Assembly: GCA_902801485.1 (NCBI GenBank)
Contig: CADCIP010000005.1
Location: 36,310 to 100,309, forward strand
Length of the DNA stretch: 64,000 nt
Direction of reading: 5' to 3'
Source of the DNA: an uncultured Bacteroidales bacterium
GTDB taxonomy: Bacteria > Bacteroidota > Bacteroidia > Bacteroidales > Bacteroidaceae
Below the pieces are notes generated by a model that did no database searches, was not told the origin of the DNA, and was given only the letters and a program-made list of their open reading frames with translations. This document shows, piece after piece, positions 24,547 through 32,746 of this stretch. The first letter of the stretch is position 1. Each line of letters opens with the position of its first letter. Both the position numbers and the translations under genes were made by a program.

Positions 24547-25767
24547 TTAAGTTTGACCTACGGTCGAGCCTGAGTTCCCAATACATCTTCCCAACTCTTC
24601 TGCCGGTGGTAGCACGCGAGTCAGGTCTTCGGGGGCATTCTTGCCCAGCTGGAAGGTGGCCACACCCATCGGCTTGGTATAATCACTGATGGCCACTTCC
24701 ACCACCATACGGTCAAATTCGCGGCACAAGACCAGCCCTATAGGCGGGTTCTCGTGAGGCTTACGCACCTGACGATCCAGCGCAGAAAGGTAGAAACTGA
24801 GCTGTCCCAGATGCGCGGGTTGGAAACGCGTGTCTTTCAGCTCAACCGCCACTAGAGCATTCAATTGGCGATTGAAAAAGAGCAGATCTATAAACTTTTC
24901 TTCGTCGCCAACTATCACCCTGTACTGTTCACGCAGAAATATAAAGTCCTGACCAAATCGCAGGATGAAGTCGCGTATGTTGTCCACTATCTTCCGGTTG
25001 AGGACGGGCTCGTTACGGTCTTCCACCTCGGCATACAAGTCCTCGGCATTGATGAAGTCAAGAAGGTACTCCTCCTTGAACGCCTTCATCGTCTGCACCG
25101 CCAACCGCTGATTGGGGATAGTTTCCGAGAAGTTGTTGGGCAAATGGCCGCAATCCTTATAGAGGTCGGCCTTCAGATTGTCTCGAAGTACATATTTGTT
25201 CCAGCAATGCAAGGCACACTGACGGATATAGAACGCACGCCCTTCCAGAGTCTTCTCCTTACGCAGAATCATCACATGATGAGTGAATGGGACACGCAGA
25301 AAATCAGTCCAGTCCAATTCGTCGGCCACTGGCTGACGAATTTCACTCAACATCATACGTTCGTCTATCTTGATTCCACTCTGTGATTGAGACGTTGCCG
25401 CGGGCGCAGGCAAATCGTCGGCCATTGGCTGACGATTTACCAGCGGCTGCCACTGCTCGTAGAAGGTGCGCATATCCTTCAGGCTCGTCTCGCTGTATCC
25501 TTTCAGACCCGGCATCTCCTTCTGCAGCTGACCACTGATCTGCGTCAGTGCACCCGTTCCCCAAAAGCCCTTTCGGGAATTCTCGGAGATATAGCGACCA
25601 ATACCGTAGTAGAGCGACAAAACCTCGCTGTTCACCACGTGGAGTGCCCGCGCCTGACTGCGCTGGATGGCCTCCTTGATGGCTTGCACAGCAGCAGCAT
25701 ATTTCATATCGAACGACGCCATGTCCGCCATCTGTGCCTTGTGGTCTTTATCTGTTAGTTGTGTCAT
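24547..25767 (-). CDS. DUF1016 (YhcG-type) PD-(D/E)XK nuclease-like protein
   Basis: 406 residues. The N-terminal half has the DUF1016 pattern: ALHVVNSEVLSLYYGIGRYI, GLKGYSETSLKDMRTFYEQW, WTDFLRVPFTHHVMIL. The C-terminal half is the nuclease-like core, FIDLLFFNRQLNALVAVELK and QPAHLGQLSFYLSALD. Such proteins are common in defence and mobile regions; the function is not settled. Two near-identical words (GGCCAYTGGCTGACGA) at 25326-25341 and 25421-25436 encode the RQPVADEL and RQPMADDL segments between the domains, so this linker looks repeat-derived. The gene is alone, with a GC content above its neighbours. Confidence 0.85.
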   Translation of the reverse strand: MTQLTDKDHKAQMADMASFDMKYAAAVQAIKEAIQRSQARALHVVNSEVLSLYYGIGRYISENSRKGFWGTGALTQISGQLQKEMPGLKGYSETSLKDMRTFYEQWQPLVNRQPMADDLPAPAATSQSQSGIKIDERMMLSEIRQPVADELDWTDFLRVPFTHHVMILRKEKTLEGRAFYIRQCALHCWNKYVLRDNLKADLYKDCGHLPNNFSETIPNQRLAVQTMKAFKEEYLLDFINAEDLYAEVEDRNEPVLNRKIVDNIRDFILRFGQDFIFLREQYRVIVGDEEKFIDLLFFNRQLNALVAVELKDTRFQPAHLGQLSFYLSALDRQVRKPHENPPIGLVLCREFDRMVVEVAISDYTKPMGVATFQLGKNAPEDLTRVLPPAEELGRCIGNSGSTVGQT

Positions 25768-25856
25768 TGTCTGTTTGTTTATTTAAGGCGTGATTTCAAC
25801 TGGTGACAATTTGTTACCAGTTCAGTTGGTTTCGTTTTGTAACCGACTCTTTCCCA

Positions 25857-26228
25857 TCACTTCTTAAAGTCTTTTCCATCAAACTCGGTCAGCAGTCTAT
25901 AGAGTTGTTCCTTCTTCCATTCCTTGGAGCGATGCTGGCGGAGAACCTTCCTCAGCTGCCAAACGAAATGACGGTCTTCCATCACTCGCTTGTTTGTACT
26001 CTCGAACATCGACCCCAAATAGACCACTTTCTCCGACTTGATTGTCATCAGTTTATCGTCGAAGGCCCCGGGTGTACCGAAGAAGTCGTTATATATATCG
26101 TCATAAAAGAACACATGCAACTCGTCCAGCACCGTGTACGTCTCTACCCGCCCGTTAAACATGCCCCCGACAATCTCCGTATCGGGCGCCACCTTTGAGA
26201 GTTGCTCTATAAGTTCCTTGGCGGTCAT
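25857..26228 (-). CDS. Small protein of unknown function
   Basis: About 123 residues from the ATG at 26228 (MTAKELIEQLSKVAPDTEIV). The longer frame upstream reads a GACAGTTGACAATTGACA repeat and is unlikely to be translated. The start resembles many short proteins that begin with a helix and a PDxEV turn. No catalytic motif. The C-terminus is basic (KEWKKEQLYRLLTEFDGKDF). Function unknown. Confidence 0.5.
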   Translation of the reverse strand: MTAKELIEQLSKVAPDTEIVGGMFNGRVETYTVLDELHVFFYDDIYNDFFGTPGAFDDKLMTIKSEKVVYLGSMFESTNKRVMEDRHFVWQLRKVLRQHRSKEWKKEQLYRLLTEFDGKDFKK

Positions 26229-26301
26229 TGTTGTTTGTTTTTCCCGGGTGAGGGAATATAGGATATAGGATAGATGACAGTTGACAATTGACAATTGACA
26301 G

Positions 26302-26733
26302 TTATTTCTTGCCTGGATTCTCCTTGCGCACTCGCTTTACGGTATGCTTTAGTTTGCCAATGAAGAAGTTTATCTCCAAAGAAGACTCGGTCTCCTGAGT
26401 TTGCAAGTCAGGCATGACAATGTCGGAGAGGACTTCGCCAAAGTGTTTCATCTTGGAAGCCTGCTTTTGCTTATCTGTTTCAGAATGTAGTTCAAGAAGC
26501 TCGCGCTTAAGTTCACGCACCTTGGCAAAGGTCTCGATGATAGCGAAGGTTATATTCCTTGCTCGTTCTCCTTTCAGAACCGTAGCGAGCATATATAGCC
26601 CACGTTCGGTGAAGACTTTGGTGGGTTTGCGGTTGTTAGGAGACACATTTGATATCAAAATTTTTGACCGCAAATCTTGTAACTCATTGGAAGTCAGCTG
26701 AGGTCTGATGTATGATGTAGGATGTTGGTTCAA
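26302..26733 (-). pseudogene. ORF6N-domain protein lacking its N-terminus
   Basis: 143 residues as read. The segment LQDLRSKILIS through KVFTERGLYMLATVLKGERA and FAIIETFAKVREL matches the second half of ORF6N/KilA-N-type DNA-binding domains. Normal proteins carry about 60-70 further residues ahead of it. Here they are replaced by residues from a GATGTATGATGTAGGATG repeat (26706-26728). Probably a decayed gene, although the shortened protein might still be made. Confidence 0.55.
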
Positions 26734-26751
26734 GACTGGATACTTGGGATG

Positions 26752-27975
26752 TCAGTCCTGCAAAGAGGCTTTGTACCAGTCGAAAAGGCGTTGGACTCCT
26801 TCTCCGATTTCTATCTTGTGGGTCCAGCCAAGGCGGTGGAGTTTCTCTACATCAATGAGCTTGCGCATGGTGCCATCGGGCTTGCTGGCGTCAAACTCCA
26901 CTTTGCCTTCAAAGCCTACTGCCTTGACAACCAACTCGGAGAGCTGACGGATGGTGAGTTCCTTGCCTGTGCCGACATTGATGTGACAGTTGCGAATCTC
27001 TCCCAAACTGGGGATGTAGCCGCCACGACCGGCACTGTGGTTCCTGTCCACCGCACCATCGGTGCTGGCACCATAATGTACGCTGGAGTATTTCTCTATG
27101 CCTATGATGTCGCTGAAGTTGACATTCAGGAGCACATGGACGGAGGCATCTGCCATATCCTCGCTCCAGAGGAACTCGCGAAGGGGGGTGCCGGTGCCCC
27201 AGAGGACAACCCGGTTATCATAGATTCCGTATTTGGCTAAAACGCTCAAAGCGTTTTCTCGTTGAGAGTTGACAGTTGAGAGTTGAGAGTCAGTGGAGAG
27301 TGTAGAGTTTTCTGTAAGGCCTTCGCCGGTGACGCCTTCAACGGGGCGTTTGTTGAGGTCGGTGGCTATCTTGTCCCAGGCACCATCGTGGATGAGTTTG
27401 GCGAGATAGACCTTGCGCATCATGGCGGGCATGACATGGCTGTTCTCCAGATGGAAGTTGTCGTTGGGGCCATACAAGTTCGTAGGCATCACGGCTATAT
27501 AATTGGTGCCGTACTGCAGGTTGTAGCTCTCGCACATCTTCAGACCGGCAATCTTGGCAATGGCATACTCCTCGTTGGTATATTCCAGCGGACTGGTCAG
27601 CAGGCAGTCTTCCTTCATGGGCTGCGGTGCGTTCTTGGGATAGATGCAGGTGCTGCCCAGGAAGAGGAGTTTCTTTACGCCATGGGCGTATGCTTCGCTG
27701 ATGACATTGCACTGAATCTTCATATTCATCATGATGAAGTCTGCCCTATAGAGCATATTGGCCATGATGCCGCCTACGAAGGCTGCGGCCAGCACAACGG
27801 CATCGGGCTGTTCTTCATCGAAGAACTTCCTGACTGCGACTTGGTCTGTCAGGTCCAGCTCTTTGTGGCTGCGGCCAACGAGGTTATTATATCCCCTACT
27901 CTTCAGATTATTCCATATTGCTGAACCAACTAAACCGTTATGCCCTGCAATGTAGATTTTAGATGATTTATCCAT
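26752..27975 (-). CDS. fcl: GDP-L-fucose synthase, repeat-invaded
   Basis: 407 residues. It converts GDP-4-keto-6-deoxy-mannose to GDP-L-fucose (3,5-epimerase and 4-reductase). Motifs: IYIAGHNGLVGSAIWNNL, the catalytic LGSTCIYPKNAPQPMKEDCL, NEEYAIAKIAGLKMCESYN with Tyr and Lys, and YGPNDNFHLENSHVMPAMMR. The family is about 310-360 residues. The excess includes ENSTLSTDSQLSTVNSQREN, which is a GTTGAGAGTTGACAGTTGAG-type repeat (27256-27310) read in frame. The next gene of the pathway, gmd, lies upstream beyond a DUF559 gene. Confidence 0.93.
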   Translation of the reverse strand: MDKSSKIYIAGHNGLVGSAIWNNLKSRGYNNLVGRSHKELDLTDQVAVRKFFDEEQPDAVVLAAAFVGGIMANMLYRADFIMMNMKIQCNVISEAYAHGVKKLLFLGSTCIYPKNAPQPMKEDCLLTSPLEYTNEEYAIAKIAGLKMCESYNLQYGTNYIAVMPTNLYGPNDNFHLENSHVMPAMMRKVYLAKLIHDGAWDKIATDLNKRPVEGVTGEGLTENSTLSTDSQLSTVNSQRENALSVLAKYGIYDNRVVLWGTGTPLREFLWSEDMADASVHVLLNVNFSDIIGIEKYSSVHYGASTDGAVDRNHSAGRGGYIPSLGEIRNCHINVGTGKELTIRQLSELVVKAVGFEGKVEFDASKPDGTMRKLIDVEKLHRLGWTHKIEIGEGVQRLFDWYKASLQD

Positions 27976-28075
27976 AGATCCTCCCTAACCCTCCTTAAAA
28001 GGAGGGAACTTGAACAGATCCACACTAACCCTCCTACTGGCTTCCTCCCTACAGGGAGGATTGAGATGGGTCTAG
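27976..28075. repeat. CTCCCT...AGGGAGG palindromic repeats, downstream flank of DUF559 gene
   Basis: CCTCCTTAAAAGGAGGG (27990-28006) and CCTCCCTACAGGGAGG (28044-28059) are small palindromes. The second includes the stop of the DUF559 gene. Matching copies lie at 28463-28480 and 28521-28572. Confidence 0.7.
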
Positions 28076-28423
28076 TGCTTGTTTAATTTTGTTTACTGTA
28101 TTATCAATATCACATTCAACTTCTGCATTAGTGAATCTTATTACTTTAAAACCTTGGTGCTTCAACCAGTCCTGACGTGTAGCATCATCTTCTACCTGTA
28201 TTGGTTCCGAGTGATAACCACCATCAACTTCAATAACAAGCTTAGGTTCTAAACAAGCAAAGTCTGTAATATAATCACCAATAATGTATTGTCTTAAGAA
28301 CGTAACCCCAAGTGCCTTACCTCTAATTTGGCTCCATAGAATGCTTTCAGACTGAGTCATGTTCTTCCGATTTTCTCTCGCATAGGCTTTCAAAAGCCCA
28401 TACTCCATAGGATCTGCATTCAT
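28049..28423 (-). CDS. DUF559 endonuclease-like protein
   Basis: About 124 residues from the ATG at 28423 (MNADPMEYGLLKAYARENRK). The family pattern is clear: MTQSESILWSQIRGKALGV, FLRQYIIGDYITDFACLEPK, LVIEVDGGYH and GFKVIRFTNAEV, a Vsr-like PD-(D/E)XK fold. Up to 30 further N-terminal residues and the last five C-terminal residues are encoded by CCTCC/GGAGG palindromic repeats on both sides. The gene separates fcl from gmd. Function in the cell unknown; the nuclease fold is from the family. Confidence 0.85.
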   Translation of the reverse strand: MNADPMEYGLLKAYARENRKNMTQSESILWSQIRGKALGVTFLRQYIIGDYITDFACLEPKLVIEVDGGYHSEPIQVEDDATRQDWLKHQGFKVIRFTNAEVECDIDNTVNKIKQALDPSQSSL

Positions 28424-28462
28424 ATATCTGGGAGATTCTCCCTTCCTTACAGATTCACCCTG

Positions 28463-28580
28463 CCCTCCTTGAAAGGAGGGTTTAGGGTACTCTGAATCCA
28501 TTCTATCTACCATATATTCTTCCTCCCTCTAGGGAGGATTGAGGTGGGTCGGTTCTCCTCCCTCTAGGGAGGCTGGGTGG
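28463..28580. repeat. CTCCCT...AGGGAGG palindromic repeats, upstream flank of DUF559 gene
   Basis: CCCTCCTTGAAAGGAGGG (28463-28480), CCTCCCTCTAGGGAGG with TTGAGGTGGGTC (28521-28549), and a further CCTCCCTCTAGGGAGG (28557-28572). Same family as at 27976-28075. Confidence 0.7.
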
Positions 28581-28586
28581 GTCTCT

Positions 28587-29711
28587 TTACTTCACGATGC
28601 CTTTTTCCAGGTACTCGGCCAAGTTGGTGCGGACCTTCTGTGCAGCACCCTCCGCTGCAACTTTGGCCATATCATTTTCTACCATTAGCTGGACCAACTG
28701 TTCAAACGTGGTTTTATTGGGGTTCCAGCCAAGCTTCGCTTTGGCTTTCGTCGGGTCACCCCATAAGTTAACAACGTCAGTTGGTCTATAGAAATCGGAA
28801 GATACGCGCACGAGGACTTCGCCCTCAAGGCTTCTTCCCTCTACCTTCTTACTTCTTACATCCTTGGCGCATACGCCAACTTCGTCAAGACCCTTACCTT
28901 TGAATTCGAGTTCGATGCCGGCATACTGGAATGCCAGCTGGGTGAACTCGCGGACGGAGTGCTGAACACCTGTGGCAATGACGAAGTCCTCGGGCTGTTC
29001 GTTCTGGAGGATGAGCCACATACACTCTACATAGTCCTTGGCATAGCCCCAATCGCGAACGCTGTCCATATTACCCAGATAGAGACAGTCCTGCCGACCC
29101 TGACTGATACGGGCTGCGGCAAGGGTAATCTTGCGGGTGACGAAGGTTTCACCACGGCGCTCTGACTCGTGGTTAAACAGGATGCCGGAGCAGCAGAACA
29201 TGTTGTATGCCTCGCGGTACTCCTTGACAATCCAAAATCCGTAGAGCTTGGCTACGGCATAGGGGCTGTAAGGATGGAACGGGGTGTTCTCGTTCTGGGG
29301 AACCTCTTCGACCTTACCGTAAAGCTCAGATGTTGATGCCTGGTAAATACGGCAAGTCTTCTCCAGATGGCAGGCACGCACAGCTTCCAGCACACGGAGC
29401 ACACCGACAGCATCGACATCTGCCGTGAATTCGGGAGAGTCGAAGGACACCTGCACATGGCTCTGGGCTGCCAGATTGTAAATCTCGTCGGGCTGCACCT
29501 TATCGACCACCTTTACTATAGACATGGAATCGCCCAGGTCGGCATAATGCAAATGGAATCCGGGCTTGCCCTCCAAGTGTGCTATGCGCTCACGGAAGTC
29601 AACACTGCTACGGCGAATGATGCCGTGCACCTCGTAGCCCTTCTCCAAAAGGAACTCGCTCAAATATGAACCGTCCTGCCCGGTTACTCCGGTTATTAAT
29701 GCTTTCTTCAT
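28587..29711 (-). CDS. gmd: GDP-mannose 4,6-dehydratase
   Basis: 374 residues, normal for Gmd. It makes GDP-4-keto-6-deoxy-D-mannose, the substrate of Fcl. Motifs: [48 protein letters not shown], the catalytic [30 protein letters not shown] and [14 protein letters not shown]. Residues near 285-300 ([17 protein letters not shown]) are encoded partly by GTAAGAAGGTAGAGGGAAGA, the same sort of repeat seen near the four-helix-bundle genes, and replace a usually short loop. Expressed with fcl in the capsule operon. Confidence 0.95.
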   Translation of the reverse strand: MKKALITGVTGQDGSYLSEFLLEKGYEVHGIIRRSSVDFRERIAHLEGKPGFHLHYADLGDSMSIVKVVDKVQPDEIYNLAAQSHVQVSFDSPEFTADVDAVGVLRVLEAVRACHLEKTCRIYQASTSELYGKVEEVPQNENTPFHPYSPYAVAKLYGFWIVKEYREAYNMFCCSGILFNHESERRGETFVTRKITLAAARISQGRQDCLYLGNMDSVRDWGYAKDYVECMWLILQNEQPEDFVIATGVQHSVREFTQLAFQYAGIELEFKGKGLDEVGVCAKDVRSKKVEGRSLEGEVLVRVSSDFYRPTDVVNLWGDPTKAKAKLGWNPNKTTFEQLVQLMVENDMAKVAAEGAAQKVRTNLAEYLEKGIVK

Positions 29712-29777
29712 TTCCTGTTTCTTTTTTACCTTAAATCTTATATCTCACACGGATATCGCGGAAAAACCGCATCACAA

Positions 29778-30950
29778 TCAAAAACCTGCTCTACGGATGG
29801 TGAGCGGAAATGCTTCGGGGTGTTCTTTACAGAACTGAGCGGCATCCTCCACAACACATGCAAGATAACCGCCGCCTCCGGCACCGGGCATCTTCCATGC
29901 CAGCACCTTGTCTTTATATTCGTCGATGTAGTCCTGTACACAACCCTGAATCATGGCAGGGAACATAGCGGTCTGGGCATTGAAGCTGTCTTTATAGGCC
30001 TGAGCAAACGCCTGAAGATCTTTCGCCATAATGGCTTGCCAGCAGTTGTCCGCAGCCTGAGCAAGTGCCCTTACCTTTGTCTCGTTTATATCCTTACCTT
30101 CCAATACCGAGCATCCGGGCTTCCGCGGTTCCATGGGCACCATGATGAGATGGCCTTCTAACCATAAGAGGACGGATTCGTCGTTACAGGTTTCTATCTT
30201 CTCGGGCCAGAAGCGGTTGTTATAGTAATGACGGCAGAGTCCGGGGATGCAGATACCTATGCTGTCCTGCGCACCGGAGATGATACCGTCGCTGCGCTCG
30301 GGGTCGTTCTCGAAGCAGAATACCAGTTTGGCCAGCATCTCGGGATCCATATTGGGTAGGTTATAGGGCCATATCTTACGGATCATATTGCGGGAGCTGG
30401 TACTCAAGCCACAGCGTTCGCGTATCTCGAACGTAGGCTCCAAGCTGATGGTGATGGCCCAACCGGGAGCATACTGCGAGACATAGGGCTGGTCGATCCA
30501 TGTACCAGCCAAGTCCAAACGGGTGGGAATCTGGCTCTCGGTCTTCTTGAGGTCGGTGCTGCTACGGGCAGTGAGTCCTTCGTGGGGATCGCGCTGCAGC
30601 TCGATGTACTCTATCCCCCGTTCCTGACATACACGACGTTTCTCTTCGCTGCCTCCGTCGCTGTTTACCACGAACACATCGGGCTTTACAATGTCCAACG
30701 TGGGGACAAAGTCCATCACGCCACTGCCGGCATTGATATAAGCATCCTTGACATAACGGATGCTCTTGACCATGAACAGGCGCTCTTGCTCGGGATAGAC
30801 GGTTTTTTTATGTTTGTAGCCCAGATAGGTCTTGTCGCTACCGATGCCCACATACAAATCGCCATACTGCGCTGCCTGACGGAAGAACTCTACATGCCCG
30901 GAGTGCAGTAGGTCGTAACAACCTGAGACGAATACCTTTTTTTTGAGCAT
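29778..30950 (-). CDS. Nucleotidyltransferase-GHMP kinase fusion, sugar activation
   Basis: 390 residues in two parts. Residues 1-130 are a cytidylyltransferase-like domain: VFVSGCYDLLHSGHVEFFRQ with the HxGH motif, and a KTVYPEQERLFMVKSIRYV helix. From about residue 145 a GHMP-kinase-like part begins: IPTRLDLAGTWIDQPYVSQY, ISGAQDSIGICIPGL, and the late glycine loop WKMPGAGGGGYLACVVEDA. Such fusions resemble heptose and L-fucose salvage enzymes (HddA/HldE, Fkp) in domain content. Placement between wzz and gmd indicates a role in making an activated sugar for the capsule. Which sugar is unknown, and the classical PxxxGLGSS kinase motif is not evident. Confidence 0.7.
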   Translation of the reverse strand: MLKKKVFVSGCYDLLHSGHVEFFRQAAQYGDLYVGIGSDKTYLGYKHKKTVYPEQERLFMVKSIRYVKDAYINAGSGVMDFVPTLDIVKPDVFVVNSDGGSEEKRRVCQERGIEYIELQRDPHEGLTARSSTDLKKTESQIPTRLDLAGTWIDQPYVSQYAPGWAITISLEPTFEIRERCGLSTSSRNMIRKIWPYNLPNMDPEMLAKLVFCFENDPERSDGIISGAQDSIGICIPGLCRHYYNNRFWPEKIETCNDESVLLWLEGHLIMVPMEPRKPGCSVLEGKDINETKVRALAQAADNCWQAIMAKDLQAFAQAYKDSFNAQTAMFPAMIQGCVQDYIDEYKDKVLAWKMPGAGGGGYLACVVEDAAQFCKEHPEAFPLTIRRAGF

Positions 30951-30960
30951 AAGAAGAAAG

Positions 30961-31060
30961 AGTTTATAGTTTATAGATAATAGATAATAGTTAAGAGATA
31001 GTAGTTTATAGATAATAGATAATAGTTAAGAGATAATAGTTAAGAGATAATAGTTTATGT
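30961..31060. repeat. TTTATAGATAATAGATAATA tandem-like repeat
   Basis: At least two copies of a 40-50 bp unit (GTTTATAGATAATAGATAAT, AGTTAAGAGATAATAG). It is near-inverted relative to 31437-31490 on the other side of the small four-helix-bundle gene. Confidence 0.65.
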
Positions 31061-31073
31061 AAACTTACAAGGT

Positions 31074-31436
31074 TTATTTGTCTTCATTTCTTTTTGTCGT
31101 TTTGATAATTGATGTGAGAAGACGCAATAACTCATCATTATCCGCCTTCAGGGAGGCAAATTCCTCATCTGTAAAATACTCTGCTGAGTGGATCAAATCG
31201 AGCCAATAGTCAGTCTCACCAGCTTCCTTCAAAGCTATGTTTAGCTTGCTAATGAAGTCTTTGCGGCTTTGTGCGTAGAGACCTTCTCGAATGTTAGCAC
31301 CTATACTGGTACCCGATCGAAGAAGTTGATTCGACATCACCACCTCATGTTTCTTGTCATACAGATGTCGGTAACACTTGGCTATTCTTTTCCCAAAAGC
31401 CAAACTCCTTTCTCCAACTATGCTCTGCTTCGCCAT
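31074..31436 (-). CDS. Four-helix-bundle protein (S23 family), copy 3
   Basis: 120 residues, the usual family length without loop insert. Hallmark: SNQLLRSGTSIGANIREGLY, FISKLNIALKEAGETDYWLD. Only distantly related to copies 1 and 2. It sits between wzz and the nucleotidyltransferase fusion, between imperfect inverted AT-rich repeats (30961-31060 and 31437-31490), which could pair to place the gene on a stem. Confidence 0.85.
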   Translation of the reverse strand: MAKQSIVGERSLAFGKRIAKCYRHLYDKKHEVVMSNQLLRSGTSIGANIREGLYAQSRKDFISKLNIALKEAGETDYWLDLIHSAEYFTDEEFASLKADNDELLRLLTSIIKTTKRNEDK

Positions 31437-31490
31437 TATCTATAAACTATAAACTATTATCTTTTATCTATTAACTATCAACTTTAAACT
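31437..31490. repeat. AT-rich repeat, inverted partner of 30961-31060
   Basis: TATAAACTATAAACTATTAT and ATCTATTAACTATCAACTTT are, read on the minus strand, of the same kind as the copies at 30961-31060. Confidence 0.6.
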
Positions 31491-32721
31491 ATTTTTCTTC
31501 TTTTGACTTGAGATTGAGGAGGGCTTGAAGGAGGGCTGCCTGCTGGGTTGCATCCAAGGAGGGGGCGGGCTCTTCTTCATCCTTTGAGTTGAAGAGGGCC
31601 ATGAGGTCGCCCTCTTTGTAGAGAATCCAGCCTGAAGTACAAACGAACATCAGGAAAACGAACATCAGACACATCTTAGCACGTGAGGGTCCTGCCTTCC
31701 TGACAGGAACCGTAGCGCTCTGGAGTGTGGTGAAGGCCGGAGTTTCCTCCTGCACCTTGGCCTCTGCATTTACGAGCTGCTGGGCTGCCTGCATATAGGC
31801 ATTGTACTGGAGCTGCATCTCGTTCTCCAAGTCAACCTGTTCCTGACGAACCGTCTGGAGTATGATGTACTGGTTAGCATCGACAAACTCGGAATACTTC
31901 TGTCGGGCAACCTCGTAACGGGCTTTCGTCTCTTCGCATATTTTCTTGTAATGTTCCAGATCCACACGCACCTTGCTGGTACGGTAGTCTGTGATGAACT
32001 TCTGCAGGCGTGTCTTGACGGTATCTGCCATGGTGGCTGCAATGACGGGGTTCTGGTCTGTAACCTGGATGGTAATGACCATGGTCTTCTTATCGACATC
32101 GCAGAGCACCTTGCTATTAATCGCCTTGATAATCATGGCCTGTTTCTTGGTCAGACGGAAGGGATCGACCGTCTTCTCCTGATCTTCAAGGTCGGAAGGC
32201 TTCTGTCTGAATAATGAGATGAACCAGCCTACGAGTTTTCCGGGAACAGCAAGGATGGCAGAAAACCATGGACTCTTCTGTTCCTTCTCGAGATACTCGT
32301 AATAAGACATGGTGCGGTCCTGAATGCCTTTCTTCTTGTTTCCCTCGATGGTTACCGGTACAGGGAACAGACTGACCTTGAAATCGGTGGAGTTGACCAG
32401 GTCGGGGTACAGGGTCGGGAACAAAGCCTCCGTTCCCATTCCGCCTGTGCTCTTGCCCATATTAAAACCAAAATTGCTGGCCAGCGACAACAAACTGGAA
32501 TTTGTCCTGGAACTGGACATCTCGGGGGATAGCTTTACCGTACACTTATAAAAATTGGGTATTGCCAAGGCATAGACGGCTGCCAATACAAAAGCAATAG
32601 GGAGCACTATGTAATAAAGCTTTCTATGCTTGAGCAAATCCTTGTACATCTTAACGAAATCGACAGCGGAACTCTGCTGAATGCTGTTTCCGTTAAGCTG
32701 ATCGTTATTATTTGCGGACAT
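31489..32721 (-). CDS. wzz: Wzz-type chain-length determinant
   Basis: 410 residues. Membrane segments near both ends (YYIVLPIAFVLAAVYALAI at about 36-54; CLMFVFLMFVCTSGWILY near 350-367) flank a long helical periplasmic part, including KIINSK-type and coiled-coil stretches (EQVDLENEMQLQYNAYMQAA). The plan is that of polysaccharide co-polymerases. No tyrosine-kinase domain (no C-terminal Walker A), so it differs from Wzc. The motif TKKQAMIIKAINSKVLCDVD fits the family. It is 25 bp after wza, in the same operon. It sets glycan length together with the polymerase, which is not in the window. Confidence 0.85.
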   Translation of the reverse strand: MSANNNDQLNGNSIQQSSAVDFVKMYKDLLKHRKLYYIVLPIAFVLAAVYALAIPNFYKCTVKLSPEMSSSRTNSSLLSLASNFGFNMGKSTGGMGTEALFPTLYPDLVNSTDFKVSLFPVPVTIEGNKKKGIQDRTMSYYEYLEKEQKSPWFSAILAVPGKLVGWFISLFRQKPSDLEDQEKTVDPFRLTKKQAMIIKAINSKVLCDVDKKTMVITIQVTDQNPVIAATMADTVKTRLQKFITDYRTSKVRVDLEHYKKICEETKARYEVARQKYSEFVDANQYIILQTVRQEQVDLENEMQLQYNAYMQAAQQLVNAEAKVQEETPAFTTLQSATVPVRKAGPSRAKMCLMFVFLMFVCTSGWILYKEGDLMALFNSKDEEEPAPSLDATQQAALLQALLNLKSKEEK

Positions 32722-32746
32722 TGTTATTAAATTGAGAATTGAACAT

